DNA of 64,000 nucleotides from Ceratothoa steindachneri (lineage: Eukaryota > Arthropoda > Malacostraca > Isopoda > Cymothoidae), in contig OZ018318.1 of assembly GCA_963969495.1 (NCBI GenBank), forward strand, positions 96,439,413 through 96,503,412. The letters are read 5' to 3'. A program made the translations under genes and the position numbers. Below are positions 10,636-21,479 of this stretch, one piece after another; the first letter of the stretch is position 1, and the number at the start of each line of letters is the position of its first letter. Under the pieces are notes generated by a model. The model was not told the origin of the DNA. It worked only from the letters and a program-made list of their open reading frames with translations, and did not search any database.

Positions 10636-10680
10636 GGTTGTCATCGGCAACGATGGATAACATCAAGCAAGCAAGCAAAC

Positions 10681-11844
10681 TTGTTTTCCAACAGCTTCTA
10701 ATGTGGTTATATATTCATTTATTATGACTTCATTTTCAAAAGTTAGTATGAGGATTTTAGGTAATTTACAAGTTTGTGGAGCATACATCTGTGTTTTATT
10801 TATTATTTCTGTCAAAGGAGTTCCTGCACTAATCGCTCTTTTTCTTGGTCCGCCTCATTCTTAACTATTCCTTGTTCTCCTCGATATTAAATTTTATAAC
10901 TCTCATTATTTTTCTCTTTCCTCGTGTTAGACATCCTGTTGTTCCTTAAGGAAGTAGCCAAAGCTGAAATAGAATAGTTATAGGATTCCCTCATATTCTT
11001 TAGTTTAAGTAGAGTAGCATTTTTTATCACTCGTCACTGAGTCAACACCAATCAAATTAAATCAAATTCATAAACTCTCATAAACTTATTATTCGGGCTA
11101 ACGGCATACCTGGGCCATCACGTGTTTGCTCCAAAACCTGAATTAATGGACGTGATTCAATGGCAGGATTTTGCACCTAGACAATAAGGTGGGTGGCAAC
11201 AGGCAATATGATTGTCTCTCTAATTAGCCTGAAATACTATTAGGAAATATAGTCTAGTATGACAGTTAAACAAACGTCTACGATAGAGCTTTTATTTAGA
11301 CCGCGCCAACTATACCATACACAAGTTCAGGCACTCAAATCAGATCTCACCTAGGAAAAGTTACTTTTACGTCCCACTAAACGAAACAGAACTCCAAATA
11401 AACTGTTACTACTACGAAAATTTAGTGCTTACGACTTACTTTTTCACTTAGCCCGTATATTAGTAGTTCAACCAAACGCTCCCAAATTATAGAGGTTATA
11501 ACTAGTGACAAGGTAGGGAAAATGCGTTGAAAGTGCCTCAGAAGTAAGGTGACTCTGAACTAACTCAAACAGCTATGCTAGATCCATTTAAAGGCAAGAA
11601 GAAAATTTGACCAATTGTAGACGTCACAGGATCGGATCCTAGCTAAGGCAGTGCCAATATTATTGAAAGGGATTGTTCTTTCCAAGTAGGTATCTGATCG
11701 ATGGGCCTCTTTACTGGATCAGGAGTTTTAGGCACATAAGTATAGTCAAGTGAGGCGATGAAGGTAAAAGAGTTTCACAAAAATTTTATTACGTTTATAC
11801 TCAGAATAAATATAGGAATACATCTATAATTAATATTTCCCAAC
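10681..11844. other. no gene recognised
   Basis: AT-rich sequence between LINE A and the R-a repeat copy. No open frame above background and no terminal repeats or tRNA-like elements were noticed. Confidence 0.5.
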
Positions 11845-11938
11845 GTTAAAAATCAAACCTACCTCAACCTTAAATATCTTAATCAAATCATCCCTTCAGA
11901 TTTAGCCAAAAGCTCACTGGCTATATAATTATAATATA
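11845..11938 (+). repeat. unclassified dispersed repeat, family R-a, copy 2
   Basis: It resembles 2736-2822, most clearly in 'aaagctcactggctatataa'. About 100 bp downstream lies a copy of family R-b. The same order (R-a then R-b) holds at the left end of the window, with 1.8 kb between them. Confidence 0.5.
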
Positions 11939-12044
11939 GACCAAACTTCTTCACCAGGCAGTGGTTCCTATGAAAGACAGTCAGCGGTTCAAGCGTCAGC
12001 TCAATTAAAGGGAGAGTATGCGCAAAGGTAGGAACAAGTGAATA

Positions 12045-12400
12045 TTTGGGCTTGTTTCTTTAAAAGCTATTCTGCGTCGTAGGCAAACTAACAGGTGTTT
12101 CCTCAAGGGTAGAGTATTTCTCTACATCAGGATTGAGACCTAACCTCTGGTGAATAAAGTGCATCCACCGAATGCAGATAGCAATGAGATTAAGAAAAAT
12201 GAAAGTGTTTTGTGACCTTGTAAGACGAAGTTTGCCTATGCATTAAACGTGATTCATAGTTCTTGGAATTTCCGCGAAGGTGCACATGGAAGCGTGTCGA
12301 CAAAACACGCGCTCACAGCACCGAAGAAAATCAGAAGGAACAAAAAAATTAAAATACCCTTTTTCCCTTGACAGTCCCAATTCATTTGGCATTCTCATTG
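12045..12400 (+). repeat. unclassified dispersed repeat, family R-b, copy 2
   Basis: It is homologous to 4615-4975 in the same orientation. The best-conserved block is 'gtaagacgaagtttgc' near 12,219, matching 'taagacgaagtttgc' near 4,791. Both copies then read cattaaac-like sequence, an acacgc block and an A-rich segment. Confidence 0.7.
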
Positions 12401-15190
12401 TGATCAAATCCTCATCTTTCGGTTCCATAACGTCAGAGATTTATTGTTTATACATATTATAAATGGTATTCACATCTTTATATATCAGGTTTAGACCAAA
12501 ATATTTGAATACATCTGGAAAATTTATTGGCTGTATAGGTTTGAAGTTTGGATATGCTAGACACGACTAAAAATTTCAGTATTTCATAAATTAGTGAAAA
12601 TGTTTAATTTCAAGACATTTTGAACTTGAGTTTTAATGTATAAGTATATTCATACTATAAACAATTATATTAATATTAACTTAATTAAATTATTGATTTA
12701 TTTATTCTTATAATTTTGCTCTAGTAATTTATGCTGGCATTAAGTTAAAAGCATATATGTACATACTTTACTGCAAATATATATATCATTTTCTAAAGAA
12801 TGTTGAGGTTCGAATCGCATATATCAAGGTAAAGAAAATGGAAGAGATAATACTAATCTAGATTCTTAATAATGATAATTTCGCGTCACTCCTTTGTCAG
12901 GAAAATAAAGCAAAGAAATGTTTACTAACTGAGATAGGATAAAGTTCTGCCGTTGTGCGTTAATTAATGTAAATGGAGGAAAATCCAGGTTTTGTGTCAT
13001 TTAAAATATTGCACCTTTTTTTGGTAAATGATGATCGCTCTTACACTTTTCTTATATGTATTTTAAGTAGTTGTCGATGCTGCACCTTAATTTAGAGAGA
13101 ATAAAATTCAGAAAAATAAGTGGTACGTCCCCGTCTTCTATTGCATTGTATGTAGATGATATTTAATTATACTAATCCAGAGTGTGAGAAAAAGAAAGGA
13201 TGTGCCATGTGCATGTTACTGTCATACCTCGAGAAATTTTTCTCAGAAATTTATAGCAAAGTACTTTGAATAGAATTAATTAATTTGATTGTTATGAAGA
13301 GCCGCTTTTCTGGATTTAATAACATTAAGATCATTGTAAGTCAGGCACTTATCAGAATGAATATATTTTAATTAACCCAAAAGAAAATTAACAAAATAAT
13401 ACTCTTTTTGAAACCGTCAGTTAAGAACCCAATTAATTGATTAATTGGGAAACGTGTAATTGTGAAAAAAGATATAATGGCTAAAACTTAAGTACTAACT
13501 AGAAAAAGGAGGGTGAAATAAAAGCAATCGATAAGATAAGTCTCAAACAAAGAGAAGTACTTATAATGTCAAGCTGGTAGGACCGTGTGCTGCCAAAAAA
13601 TTCCTACCCTGGCATCTAGCTATCGATCCTTTCACTTCTTTAACCTGTTCGAGTGTAGCTTCTGAAAAATAAAAAAGGATTCAGAATTTCAATTATATTC
13701 ACAAAATGAAATTATCTTATTACGCATGCAGTTATTTGTAATTGCTGTTTGTTTATACACGGTGGAAAATTGCTATAAAATTGGTAGGAGCCTTTATCTG
13801 TTAAAGTCACAAAAGTGTCTTTTAACAAAGTTTCTTATCAGTTTGTTTAAATATATAACAATTTCTATTCGACGGCAAACTTAAGAATAACCTTCCTCCT
13901 AATCGTAATTGGTCTTACTCTCAGTTAAGTGTCAGGCACGTTGTCTATAGGAGCTTAAACTAAAAGTTTTAATGTTAACTCATATAATGAATTAAAGATT
14001 ATAAACATAATTATAGCGCACACATCAAATCTTTAACCGCAATTAAGTCCTAAAGGAAATAGATTAGCAAGGTTTAATTTACAGACAAATTTTGTTTGAT
14101 AGCTGTTAAAGAGAAATGCGCAAAAATTACAGCTTTGAAAGAATGAAGATAGATTAATGTTGATCGTAAGCATTATATGTCTGCCGATGCTGGTCACGAG
14201 ACATTAGTCTAACCTTATGTTCTCTATGTCTGACTCTCAAGACGATTGATTGTGACCTACATAAGGCATAAAATAGGATTTAAAAGCTTGTTTGGGATTT
14301 GGATATTTTCTGATCATGTGTTTTTATGTTTGGGTTTTGTGACAAAATTATTTTTTAACTTTACTATGCAAGAACTGGTTACAGTGTTAATAAGAGACGT
14401 CTCAAATTTGGCAAACATCGTTTATATTCTATTTAGTGGTGTAGTATGTAATCTTAGGACTTGTTAGTGGCCATTGTTAGACAACCAGTGCTAATTAATC
14501 GAAAATTGCTAGGGGACAGTTGAAAGGTTCTTTAAATAGGCATAGGCTTGTTTTATTTAGGTGTGTTTGCAGTAAAGTGTACTCTCTTTATTTCACCCTA
14601 TTTTTACCAGGCGTAAATGCCGACTGAAAATTGTGTAAATTCCTCATTTTCATGTGAAAATTTAAATGGTATCCGGCAAAACTGGACATAACTTTTATTA
14701 TAAGTATATTGATAGTGATTACTTCACATTTGGTTAATTTGTTAGTATATTTAAAAGGAAATTTTCTGCTGTAAGGCATGATTAACTTTAAAGTGTATAA
14801 TAGCTGTAGTAAAACATAATTACTGTACGAAATTATGTCGTGGTCAATATTTTTGAGGTAATATATATTTTTTATTTGTTTCCTTCGCTTTTATATGTAA
14901 GTTATATGATACGAATAATTATTCTAATATTAAATTTTTAAAATCATAAGAAAAACTGCATTCCTTTTCTGCATCCAAAAACGCGCTCTGGTCCAGTAAG
15001 ACATTTTTCAGTTCCTGGACCTATGCTCTTCAAGAAAATAGGTAAAATGATAACAATACAAAAAGAATAATTAAATGATGTGTAATTATATTTTATTCTG
15101 TAAGATTTTATTTTTGCAAAAATGAAGGATTGAAACTTTTTCAATACCAGAAATTGTGATTTCTAAAAAATAGCATGCAACCATTCTTGC
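12401..15190. other. AT-rich sequence, no gene recognised
   Basis: Open frames are all under 75 codons and look like chance. A short perfect hairpin, cccaattaa-ttga-ttaattggg, lies near 13,428-13,449. No element ends or coding motifs were seen. Confidence 0.55.
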
Positions 15191-15199
15191 TCTTCATCA

Positions 15200-16018
15200 A
15201 ATTAACATGAATTGCAAGAAGATAGTGCGCAAGGATATTACCCCAAGGAATACCATCTTTATGATCATTGATGACTATATAATGGCTGGTTGCACTGCAG
15301 TGAAGATGTCTTTTGAAAGCTCAAAGGATTCAAATGGACGCCGAGGTCGCATCCAGCTCAAGGATCATGTTGCTTCCAATACCAATATTCCTCACGAATG
15401 GAAATAAGCGGTGCGAAGGTTTCAGCAGACAGAGTGAGGGGGAAAGATTTAATAAACAGTCTTTAGTCAAGAATTGTTGCGATGAAGCCACATTTCAACA
15501 AGAAGAACCTTACTAACGTGCTCCGCTCTTGTTGGAAATTCAAAGAATCTAATAATGAATAAAGACGGCCAAAGTCATAAAACTTATGTAGCTCACTTCT
15601 GCATTTTAGGACTTCTGGACGATCCGTTGTTAGTATGAGAAAAGTGGAGCTCTTTTACGAGTCCTATGCTGTGCCCACAATGAATAATCTGGACACTCAA
15701 TATGTATGGGGATGCTTCTAATCTAAGTGAACAGTAGGACTAACATGTTTTCCCAAGAACACTGATATGAACTCAAAATGATACCAAAACTTCTTCATCA
15801 GCACATTTTCTCAACAGTTTAGAAACAATTAATGGAGGATAATTGTATTTATCTCCATGATGGTGCACCTTGTCACAAAGTAAAACTAACAGCAAAGTTC
15901 TTGGGTGAAAATAACTTTAAACTTTTGGGACCTCCGCCCTGAGTTTAGCCATATTTGAACCAATGGAGAATTTGTGGGCGATAATCAAGCAGTTTCTGGT
16001 GGTTATTCAACCAAAGTA
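15200..16018 (+). pseudogene. older Tc1-like transposase relic, 5' part
   Basis: Fragments of a Tc1 transposase occur in order. 'KPHFNKKNLTN' (15,487-15,515) lies upstream of the catalytic core. 'YVWGCF' (about 15,701-15,720) is the central WGCF motif, followed by 'PKNTDMNSK'. 'LHDGAPCHKVKLTAKFL' (about 15,858-15,905) contains the second catalytic Asp in HDGAPCH, and 'NNFKLLGP' follows. A degraded PDLNPxEN block ('LNQWRI') is near 15,955-15,975. Stops and frameshifts are frequent. The relic stops at 16,018, where a younger Tc1 is inserted, and resumes at 17,427. Confidence 0.7.
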
Positions 16019-16045
16019 CAGTGGCGGCAACAAAAAAAGTGACAT
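16019..16045 (+). repeat. Tc1 left terminal inverted repeat, 27 bp
   Basis: Exact inverse of 17,398-17,424. The first mismatch between the ends comes at base 28. Confidence 0.97.
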
Positions 16046-16302
16046 TTAATATTGGCAACAGAAATCGATACACAAAATCGTTTTCACGATTTTACTTGCC
16101 AACTAGCCAATGAAAAGGTGCGGGGCTTATGCCGCAAGTGGACGACTCTCCTGAGCTAAGACAAGAGAACTGTGCTTTACTGGAACTCAGTGTCTCGTTT
16201 GAGCTCGTACAGTTAGGCTTTAGTGTATGGCACTCCAGCGTGCTGATTTCCTGCATTCGTGCCTACATTTGACGTGCTATAACTTCTGTGCAAATGGATA
16301 CA

Positions 16303-17328
16303 ATGGGGCGGAAAAAGATTTCTATGACAGAGAAAAGCCGTGCCTTGACCCTATTAGAGCAGGGAAAGTCTTTATTGATGTAGCAGCAGATTTAGGAACC
16401 TCAAAAAATACGATTCATCGCCTAAAACGGGCAGCTGAGTTATTGCCACCAGGTACCATACCAAAGATGAAGGAGGGCATTGGTGCAGCTAGGAAGACAT
16501 CTCCAAGGACTGATAATATCCTAAGGCGTGAAGTGATGTCAGACCCTTCTGTAACCTCCGCTTCAATCAAGAAAAAACACCCAGACCTCCTCCAGAACGT
16601 CGCCCTCAGGACCATCCGTCATTGCTTACAGAAGGACTTATGCCTACCGGCTCGCCGCGCTGCCAAGAAGCCACTTCTTACCAAGACTATGAAGATGAAA
16701 AGGCTCAATTTGTGCAAGACCTATAAACATTGGACAGCTGCCCATTGGAAAAAGGTTATGTTCAGTGATAAAACACCTTTAGGCTGGTCAGAGGAGAGTC
16801 AAAGATCGTGCGTCGTCCCAGCAATGTGTCTCGGTATAAACCAAAATATACCGTGAAAACTGTGAAGCACCCTGATAGTGTGATGGTGTGTGGTGCCTTT
16901 AGTGGAAACAAGGGCAGAGGGGTCTGTACTTCCTTCCCAAGAATGTAACCATGAGGGGGACTAACTATCTGGAAGTTTTGAGGCAGCACATGCTGCCATT
17001 TTGGGAAATTCATCAGTGTGAATTTTTCATGCATGATGGTGCCCCTGCTCACAGGTCCCAGTTAGTGAAAAGGTTCTTCAATGATAATAATATTAGTGTT
17101 TGGGAGTGGCCTGGTAATTCCCCGGACCTAAATCCTATTGAGAATGCTTGGAATCTGATGAAAACCAAAGTTCAAGAGCCAGCACTCGGCAGCATCAAGG
17201 ATCTGATAGAATCACTGAAGAAGATCTGGGTTACGATCGACCCCACCTACTTCGCAAACCTTACTGAATCAATGCCCAATCGACTCAGGATGATCATCAA
17301 GTGCAAGGGCAACATGACCAAGTATTAA
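16303..17328 (+). pseudogene. Tc1 transposase (DD34E type), frameshifted
   Basis: The natural start is probably ATG at 16,303 (MGRKKISMTEKSRALTLLEQ), the paired-like helix-turn-helix. A 1-nt deletion near 16,372-16,380 shifts the frame before 'DVAADLGTSKNTIHRLKRAA'. A basic linker 'RRAAKKPLLTKTMKMKRLN' follows. The first catalytic block reads 'VMFSDKT' where the family has FSDES, then a second 1-nt loss shifts the frame near 16,775. 'DSVMVCGAFSG' has Cys for the usual Trp, and a third frame change follows near 16,920. From 16,951 the frame is open: 'FFMHDGAPAHRSQ' (second Asp) and 'WPGNSPDLNPIENAW' (Glu), ending 'IKCKGNMTKY'. With three frameshifts it is inactive, but it is the least decayed DNA transposon here. 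Confidence 0.93.
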
Positions 17329-17397
17329 CTTTCATGAAATATTCATAATAAAATATGTAAGTTACATTTTTCTGTTTCATTTTCTCTGAATTGTCAC

Positions 17398-17424
17398 ATG
17401 TCACTTTTTTTGTTGCCGCCACTG
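17398..17424 (-). repeat. Tc1 right terminal inverted repeat, 27 bp
   Basis: Reverse complement of 16,019-16,045 without mismatch. It is followed directly by the TA duplication. Confidence 0.97.
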
Positions 17425-17426
17425 TA

Positions 17427-17510
17427 GACAATATTACTCCAAGTATCATCACAAATTTGGTTTACAGCGTGCCAAATCGAGTCGAAAAATTCATAAAAAA
17501 AAGGAATATT
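17427..17510 (+). pseudogene. older Tc1-like transposase relic, 3' part
   Basis: Directly after the TA duplication, the reading 'ITPSIITNLVYSVPNRVEKF' continues into 'IKKRN'. This matches the last helix of Tc1 transposases (SMPNR...VIKxKG). It is the missing C-terminus of the relic at 15,200-16,018, displaced by the 1.4-kb insertion. Confidence 0.7.
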
Positions 17511-18095
17511 ATTTTAAATATTGATTGCACGCATCAGCTGGGTGTTTTTATTAATAACATGTGTCAGGAAATTACTTTTTTATATTTCACCAAAAGGTTA
17601 TGATACAACCATACTAAAATAAAATGCAACGTTCGATTAGTTCTATTAAGGTTCGCATAATAAAAATATAGTAGTTTCAAAAGAATTAGACTTAGATGTA
17701 AGGGTGTATTATTTTCTAAATAACAACTAAATTTGCATATCGCTACACAAATTTAACCAATAATGTTTCTATTGAGCACAAAAGAGCAGTTCCTGAAAAG
17801 TTCTCTCCATATAGTCTGGTATGCTCTATTGTTGTTTCTTCTTTTTACATATTATATCTTTCGTACCTTCTTCTTTTAGTAGGGTAGTCAATCATTCGCT
17901 TCAACTCGTCGAGTATTGGTATGGATTTGTTAAGGTTTGTTCATTTCCCTTTGTTTGCCCTTTGATATTGCTTCCAAATAGGTGCAGGTACTCGGATTGG
18001 GTTTTGCTGTAATTGGACTAATGTCACAATGTGATCGAGATACACCATTGTTACAGCTTCATATACATATTTAGTAGCATAATACAGATTCTCAA
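17511..18095. other. no gene recognised
   Basis: AT-rich sequence between the Tc1 nest and the piggyBac element. A T-rich pyrimidine stretch lies around 17,825-17,880. Nothing else was seen. Confidence 0.5.
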
Positions 18096-20467
18096 CACTA
18101 GAAGGACCAGACATGTTAACCCTCCCCTTCCCAAGGACCGCGGCGCGTCAATTGACGCAAACAGATTATTTTTAATTTTAAAGGAGAAAAAAAAGAAAGG
18201 TGTGGAAAAACATTTATTTAAGGAACAAAATAAACATATTTCCTTGATATTTAGATAAAGCCATTAATTGTTTTCATTAACAAAAAGAAAAGTTGTCTTT
18301 ATATGTCCCTAATAAATGAGATTTCAAATCTATGAACAACATTCCTCACAAAATCTTATCGCACACTTTCCACATAATTATTTCGGCAGACTCTACACAT
18401 TTCTGTAGTTATGTTTCGACACTTAGCACTGGGACATTTACGTCTAAATATATTTGTAGAAGTACTAGTGTCATCAACTGGCAATTTCCTCGTATTTGAG
18501 CGAATATGCGGAGAATCAGCACAAAGATCCTCAGCAACATTTTGAACATATTCCCTCCGGCTAATATCTGATTTACAAACACTTTTGTATATTACCCAAC
18601 TGTTTATAAGAGCCAGATCTAAAATATTATAAAAAAAACATGCATGGGCTATCGCCTGCTGTCGGCTCTGACCGAGTAATGCCTTGCCATTTTGTCAATC
18701 ACATCTACTCTTACTTTATTTTTGTTATAAAAACGTATGGTTTCCGGTTTCTTTTTTGAGGTTATTTTCAGAAGGAATTTCTACATCTTGATGTTATGTG
18801 CTCAAAATAACCACAGACTTTGATCTTTCGCACTGGTATGATGTTAGTGTGACCGTAGGTTTATCTGGAGATTTCAAAACTAGAGTTTCATGCATGGGTA
18901 TTACCTTTCTTACCACTTCTGGTAATTCTGTTCTGTTCTAGCGAACTATTCCAACAAAGCTGCAATTTGTTTTGCCAGCTGCAAATATAGGCCTAAAGAA
19001 GGAAAATAATTGTCATAAGTGATATTATAACCTCTTTTGAATAGACAAGTCATCAGTTTTAGGACTACACTATTAGGCACCCTAACATCGTTACTTTTTC
19101 CATCATCTCTTCCCACATATAGAATTTAGTTGAACAAATACCTGTTTTTAACATCGACTGACATCCAGAACTTCAACCAAATTTGTCTGCTGTATTTGGC
19201 ATATACTTTATGAATTTGCCACGTGCTTTGCATACGAGTAATTGTTCATCACCTGTCATATATACTGCAGGAATAAATGCTTTATGACAGTTTTGAATGA
19301 AATGATCTCATATTGATGATGCTAAGCAAAGCTTGTCTTAAACTAGATTCCTTTTCCTCTCACATTTTTTATCAAAGTGGATATATCTCATTATTTCCAG
19401 AAATCTATTACAGAGCCAGGTTTTCCTGAACAAAGAGCATTTCCAAGAGCAATTCCACATACTTTTGATACGTAAGTTTCTTTCCCCAATATAAACTAAC
19501 AGATCAGTCTTTGTTGCCAGAAACTCTTTGACTCTCATCAATTGTACAGTTCTAAATATTTCTAAGTATTGGCTCATTGAACAAAATTCTAAAGAAAGAA
19601 AGAGGTCTATCTCTGATTACTCGTCTTGTAGCGGATGTGGTAGGGCCCGACTAAAATTTTAGCACATTATATTGCGGGAAACGGCCACAAGTATGCTGAG
19701 ATGGAACATTAAAATGCCAAGAAGAACCATCCTTACCTTTCAAACATTGAGTAACATTTGCTATGCTATCATTGCTGCTATCTTGTTCATTGTTTAGGAG
19801 TATAGTACCTATGTTTTTTGATTCTTCATCACTAGAATCAGATGAAGAAGATGAGGATTCATCAATAATATTATATTCATTTTCGGTTAGCACGTCATTA
19901 GTATCAGAAAGTTCGGCATCTGATGAATCATATGGTATATTTCTAAGTTGTTCTAATATTTGTTCATTAGTATGTTTTTAAGCCATGTAAATTACTATGG
20001 AGAGTTTTCAAAAGTAAATTTTATTACAAATTGATTAGAAAAGCTGAATAATAACAAAAAATGGTAAGTAGTTATTTATTTATATAACAAATAATAATTT
20101 ATAGCTTTACACACAAATAAAGAATGTACAACAGTGTCTAAAAACACAACGCATTCGTCTCAGTAATGGCAACTGATTAAATTATGAGAGACAATGAGCG
20201 AGACTGAGAACTAAAAACAAACGTTTCCAGACGTGTTTATACGTGAAAGCGCGGACAAATGACGAAAACTGGCCATGGGTTAATTGACGCGGCCTGTCCT
20301 TTTAGGTAGTAGGAGATCTAATTTTATTTCGGTTCCTACAATCTACGTATAGACACTATGGAAACATGAAAAGTCATACATCTTGAAATAAAAAACAATA
20401 AATATTTTTAAATTGTGAGAATTTCAAAGATTAAAATCCATCAATTGACCCGTTGGTCCTTCTAGTG
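18096..20467 (-). mobile_element. piggyBac element, complete by termini, 2,372 bp
   Basis: The ends are perfect 14-bp inverted repeats, CACTAGAAGGACCA, at 18,096-18,109 and inverted at 20,454-20,467. The right flank is TTAA (20,468-20,471) and the left flank TCAA (18,092-18,095), a one-base decay of the piggyBac TTAA duplication. A second, inner inverted pair is built on aaggac...gcgtcaattgacg (18,133-18,158 and about 20,278-20,306). The left inner copy contains the 14-bp palindrome gcgtcaattgacgc. Asymmetric or subterminal repeats are usual in piggyBac. The transposase relic lies on the minus strand. Confidence 0.88.
18380..19977 (-). pseudogene. piggyBac transposase relic (inside the 18.1-20.5 kb element)
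   Basis: It reads from about 19,977 leftwards. An acidic N-terminus 'NIIDESSSSSSDSSDEE' (about 19,870-19,820) is followed by 'CGRFPQYNVLKF'. Then comes the DDE_Tnp_1_7 start, displaced by stops: 'LFNEPILRNI' in another frame, 'CNRFLEIMRYIHFD' (19,410-19,360). Near the C-terminus, 'PMHVFYNILDLALINSWVIY' (about 18,640-18,580) and 'ISRREYVQNVAEDL' are typical. A Cys-rich tail 'CRNITTEMCRVCRNN' (18,410-18,370) is the C-terminal zinc-binding motif. The central catalytic part (19,330-18,700) is heavily damaged. The protein would excise and insert at TTAA; this copy is dead. Confidence 0.8.
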
Positions 20468-20471
20468 TTAA

Positions 20472-21479
20472 TGCAATATCTGTTTTCGTAGCTGTGTTGG
20501 TTGTTGAAATATATCTGGGAATGTCTGCACTCACCCTCTGAGGATGTTTCTTGCAAACAGCTTTTCTATGTTTTGGACAGCGTTGTTTCTTGTTCTGTAT
20601 CCGTTTCCATGGCAACCTGTATTCAACTCATCATTGAATATTATTGGGTTTCCTTGAACACTTACTTATTATTTCTTTGAATCTGATGTCTCTTTTTATC
20701 GCTAAAGCCGATCCTTTATATGTTTCTCGGTCGGATTTGTCGCTATGAGGGAATAGTTAAATATATTCATTATATTTTATTCACTTATTACTTTATGTTT
20801 CCAGATGAGTACAATTTCTGATTCGATTTTCTGATGGTGTTTCGGATTTAGATCCTTTTCCGATCAATCAATCCATTAGTATTTAAATTCAAAACTCACA
20901 GTTTTCGATATCTATCGCTTCAGATTATCATCGTAAATTATTGTACTTGAGTATGATTAGTAGCATGGAAAGTTTATTAAATCTTCTTTCAGGGTGGTCT
21001 GCCCAGTGTCTGTCTTCGACGTTTTGACCTTGGGGTTGCATTTGCTTTCTTAGCGATGTAGAACGGTGAGTTTGGGATGGTTACCACATACCCTAGGTCA
21101 GTGGTTCACAAACTTTTTCTGATATTTACCCATTTTCCATATCTTATCCTCATCCATGCCCCGCGCTCCTCCATTAATCCACATCTCGTGACTACAGTGA
21201 CTGTCTGTAGTTGTCCATTTATTTGGGCAACTATGAAAAATCTGGGCGAAACCGGGAATTTTAATCATTCCAACTCACATTTTTCCTTTTCAAATTTGTA
21301 AAACTGGTCATTGGGGACTTAATGTTACATAAAATATAAAGAAGTAACACTCATTTTACCAAAGAACATTCTTGAAATGTAAGTAAAATAATGACACAAA
21401 TTGTATCCTAAATAGTTAAATTAAAATAAATTGCTAAACGTTAGGGATTAAAAAAATTTATGCTCGGAAAATATTTTGT
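20472..21479. other. no gene recognised; hAT-like terminal motif at 21,099
   Basis: The only structured signal is cagtggttcacaaacttttt at 21,099-21,118, which resembles the terminus shared by many hAT transposons and their MITEs. No partner terminus or 8-bp duplication was found, so it may be a lone end or coincidence. Confidence 0.35.

Larger units (their letters stand above)
6740..10679 (+). mobile_element. non-LTR retrotransposon relic with EEP endonuclease and RT (LINE A)
   Basis: Endonuclease and RT pieces occur in the right order on the plus strand. They are followed by a 3' segment 'tcatcggcaacgatggataa' and a short tandem tail (caag)n at 10,663-10,679 instead of poly(A). Short tandem tails fit RTE/CR1-like lineages. 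The protein is of the type often mis-annotated in invertebrate genomes as 'craniofacial development protein 2-like' endonuclease-RT. The 5' limit is uncertain. GC-rich sequence from about 6,745 to 7,420 without a convincing domain may be its 5' UTR or a lost ORF1. Confidence 0.75.
16019..17424 (+). mobile_element. Tc1-type DNA transposon with perfect termini, 1,406 bp
   Basis: Both ends carry a perfect 27-bp terminal inverted repeat starting CAGTGGCGGCAACAAAAAAA. It is flanked by TA on both sides (16,017-16,018 and 17,425-17,426), the canonical target duplication. Length and layout are normal for a single-gene Tc1 element. It inserted into an older Tc1 relic, splitting that relic's C-terminal coding sequence. 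Confidence 0.97.

Noticed and set aside
12780..12840. ggttcgaatcg resembling a tRNA T-loop near 12,805
   Set aside because: The upstream 60 bases are AT-rich and cannot form the remaining tRNA arms.
13428..13449. Short perfect hairpin cccaattaa / ttaattggg
   Set aside because: 9-bp AT-rich arms are expected by chance in this much sequence.
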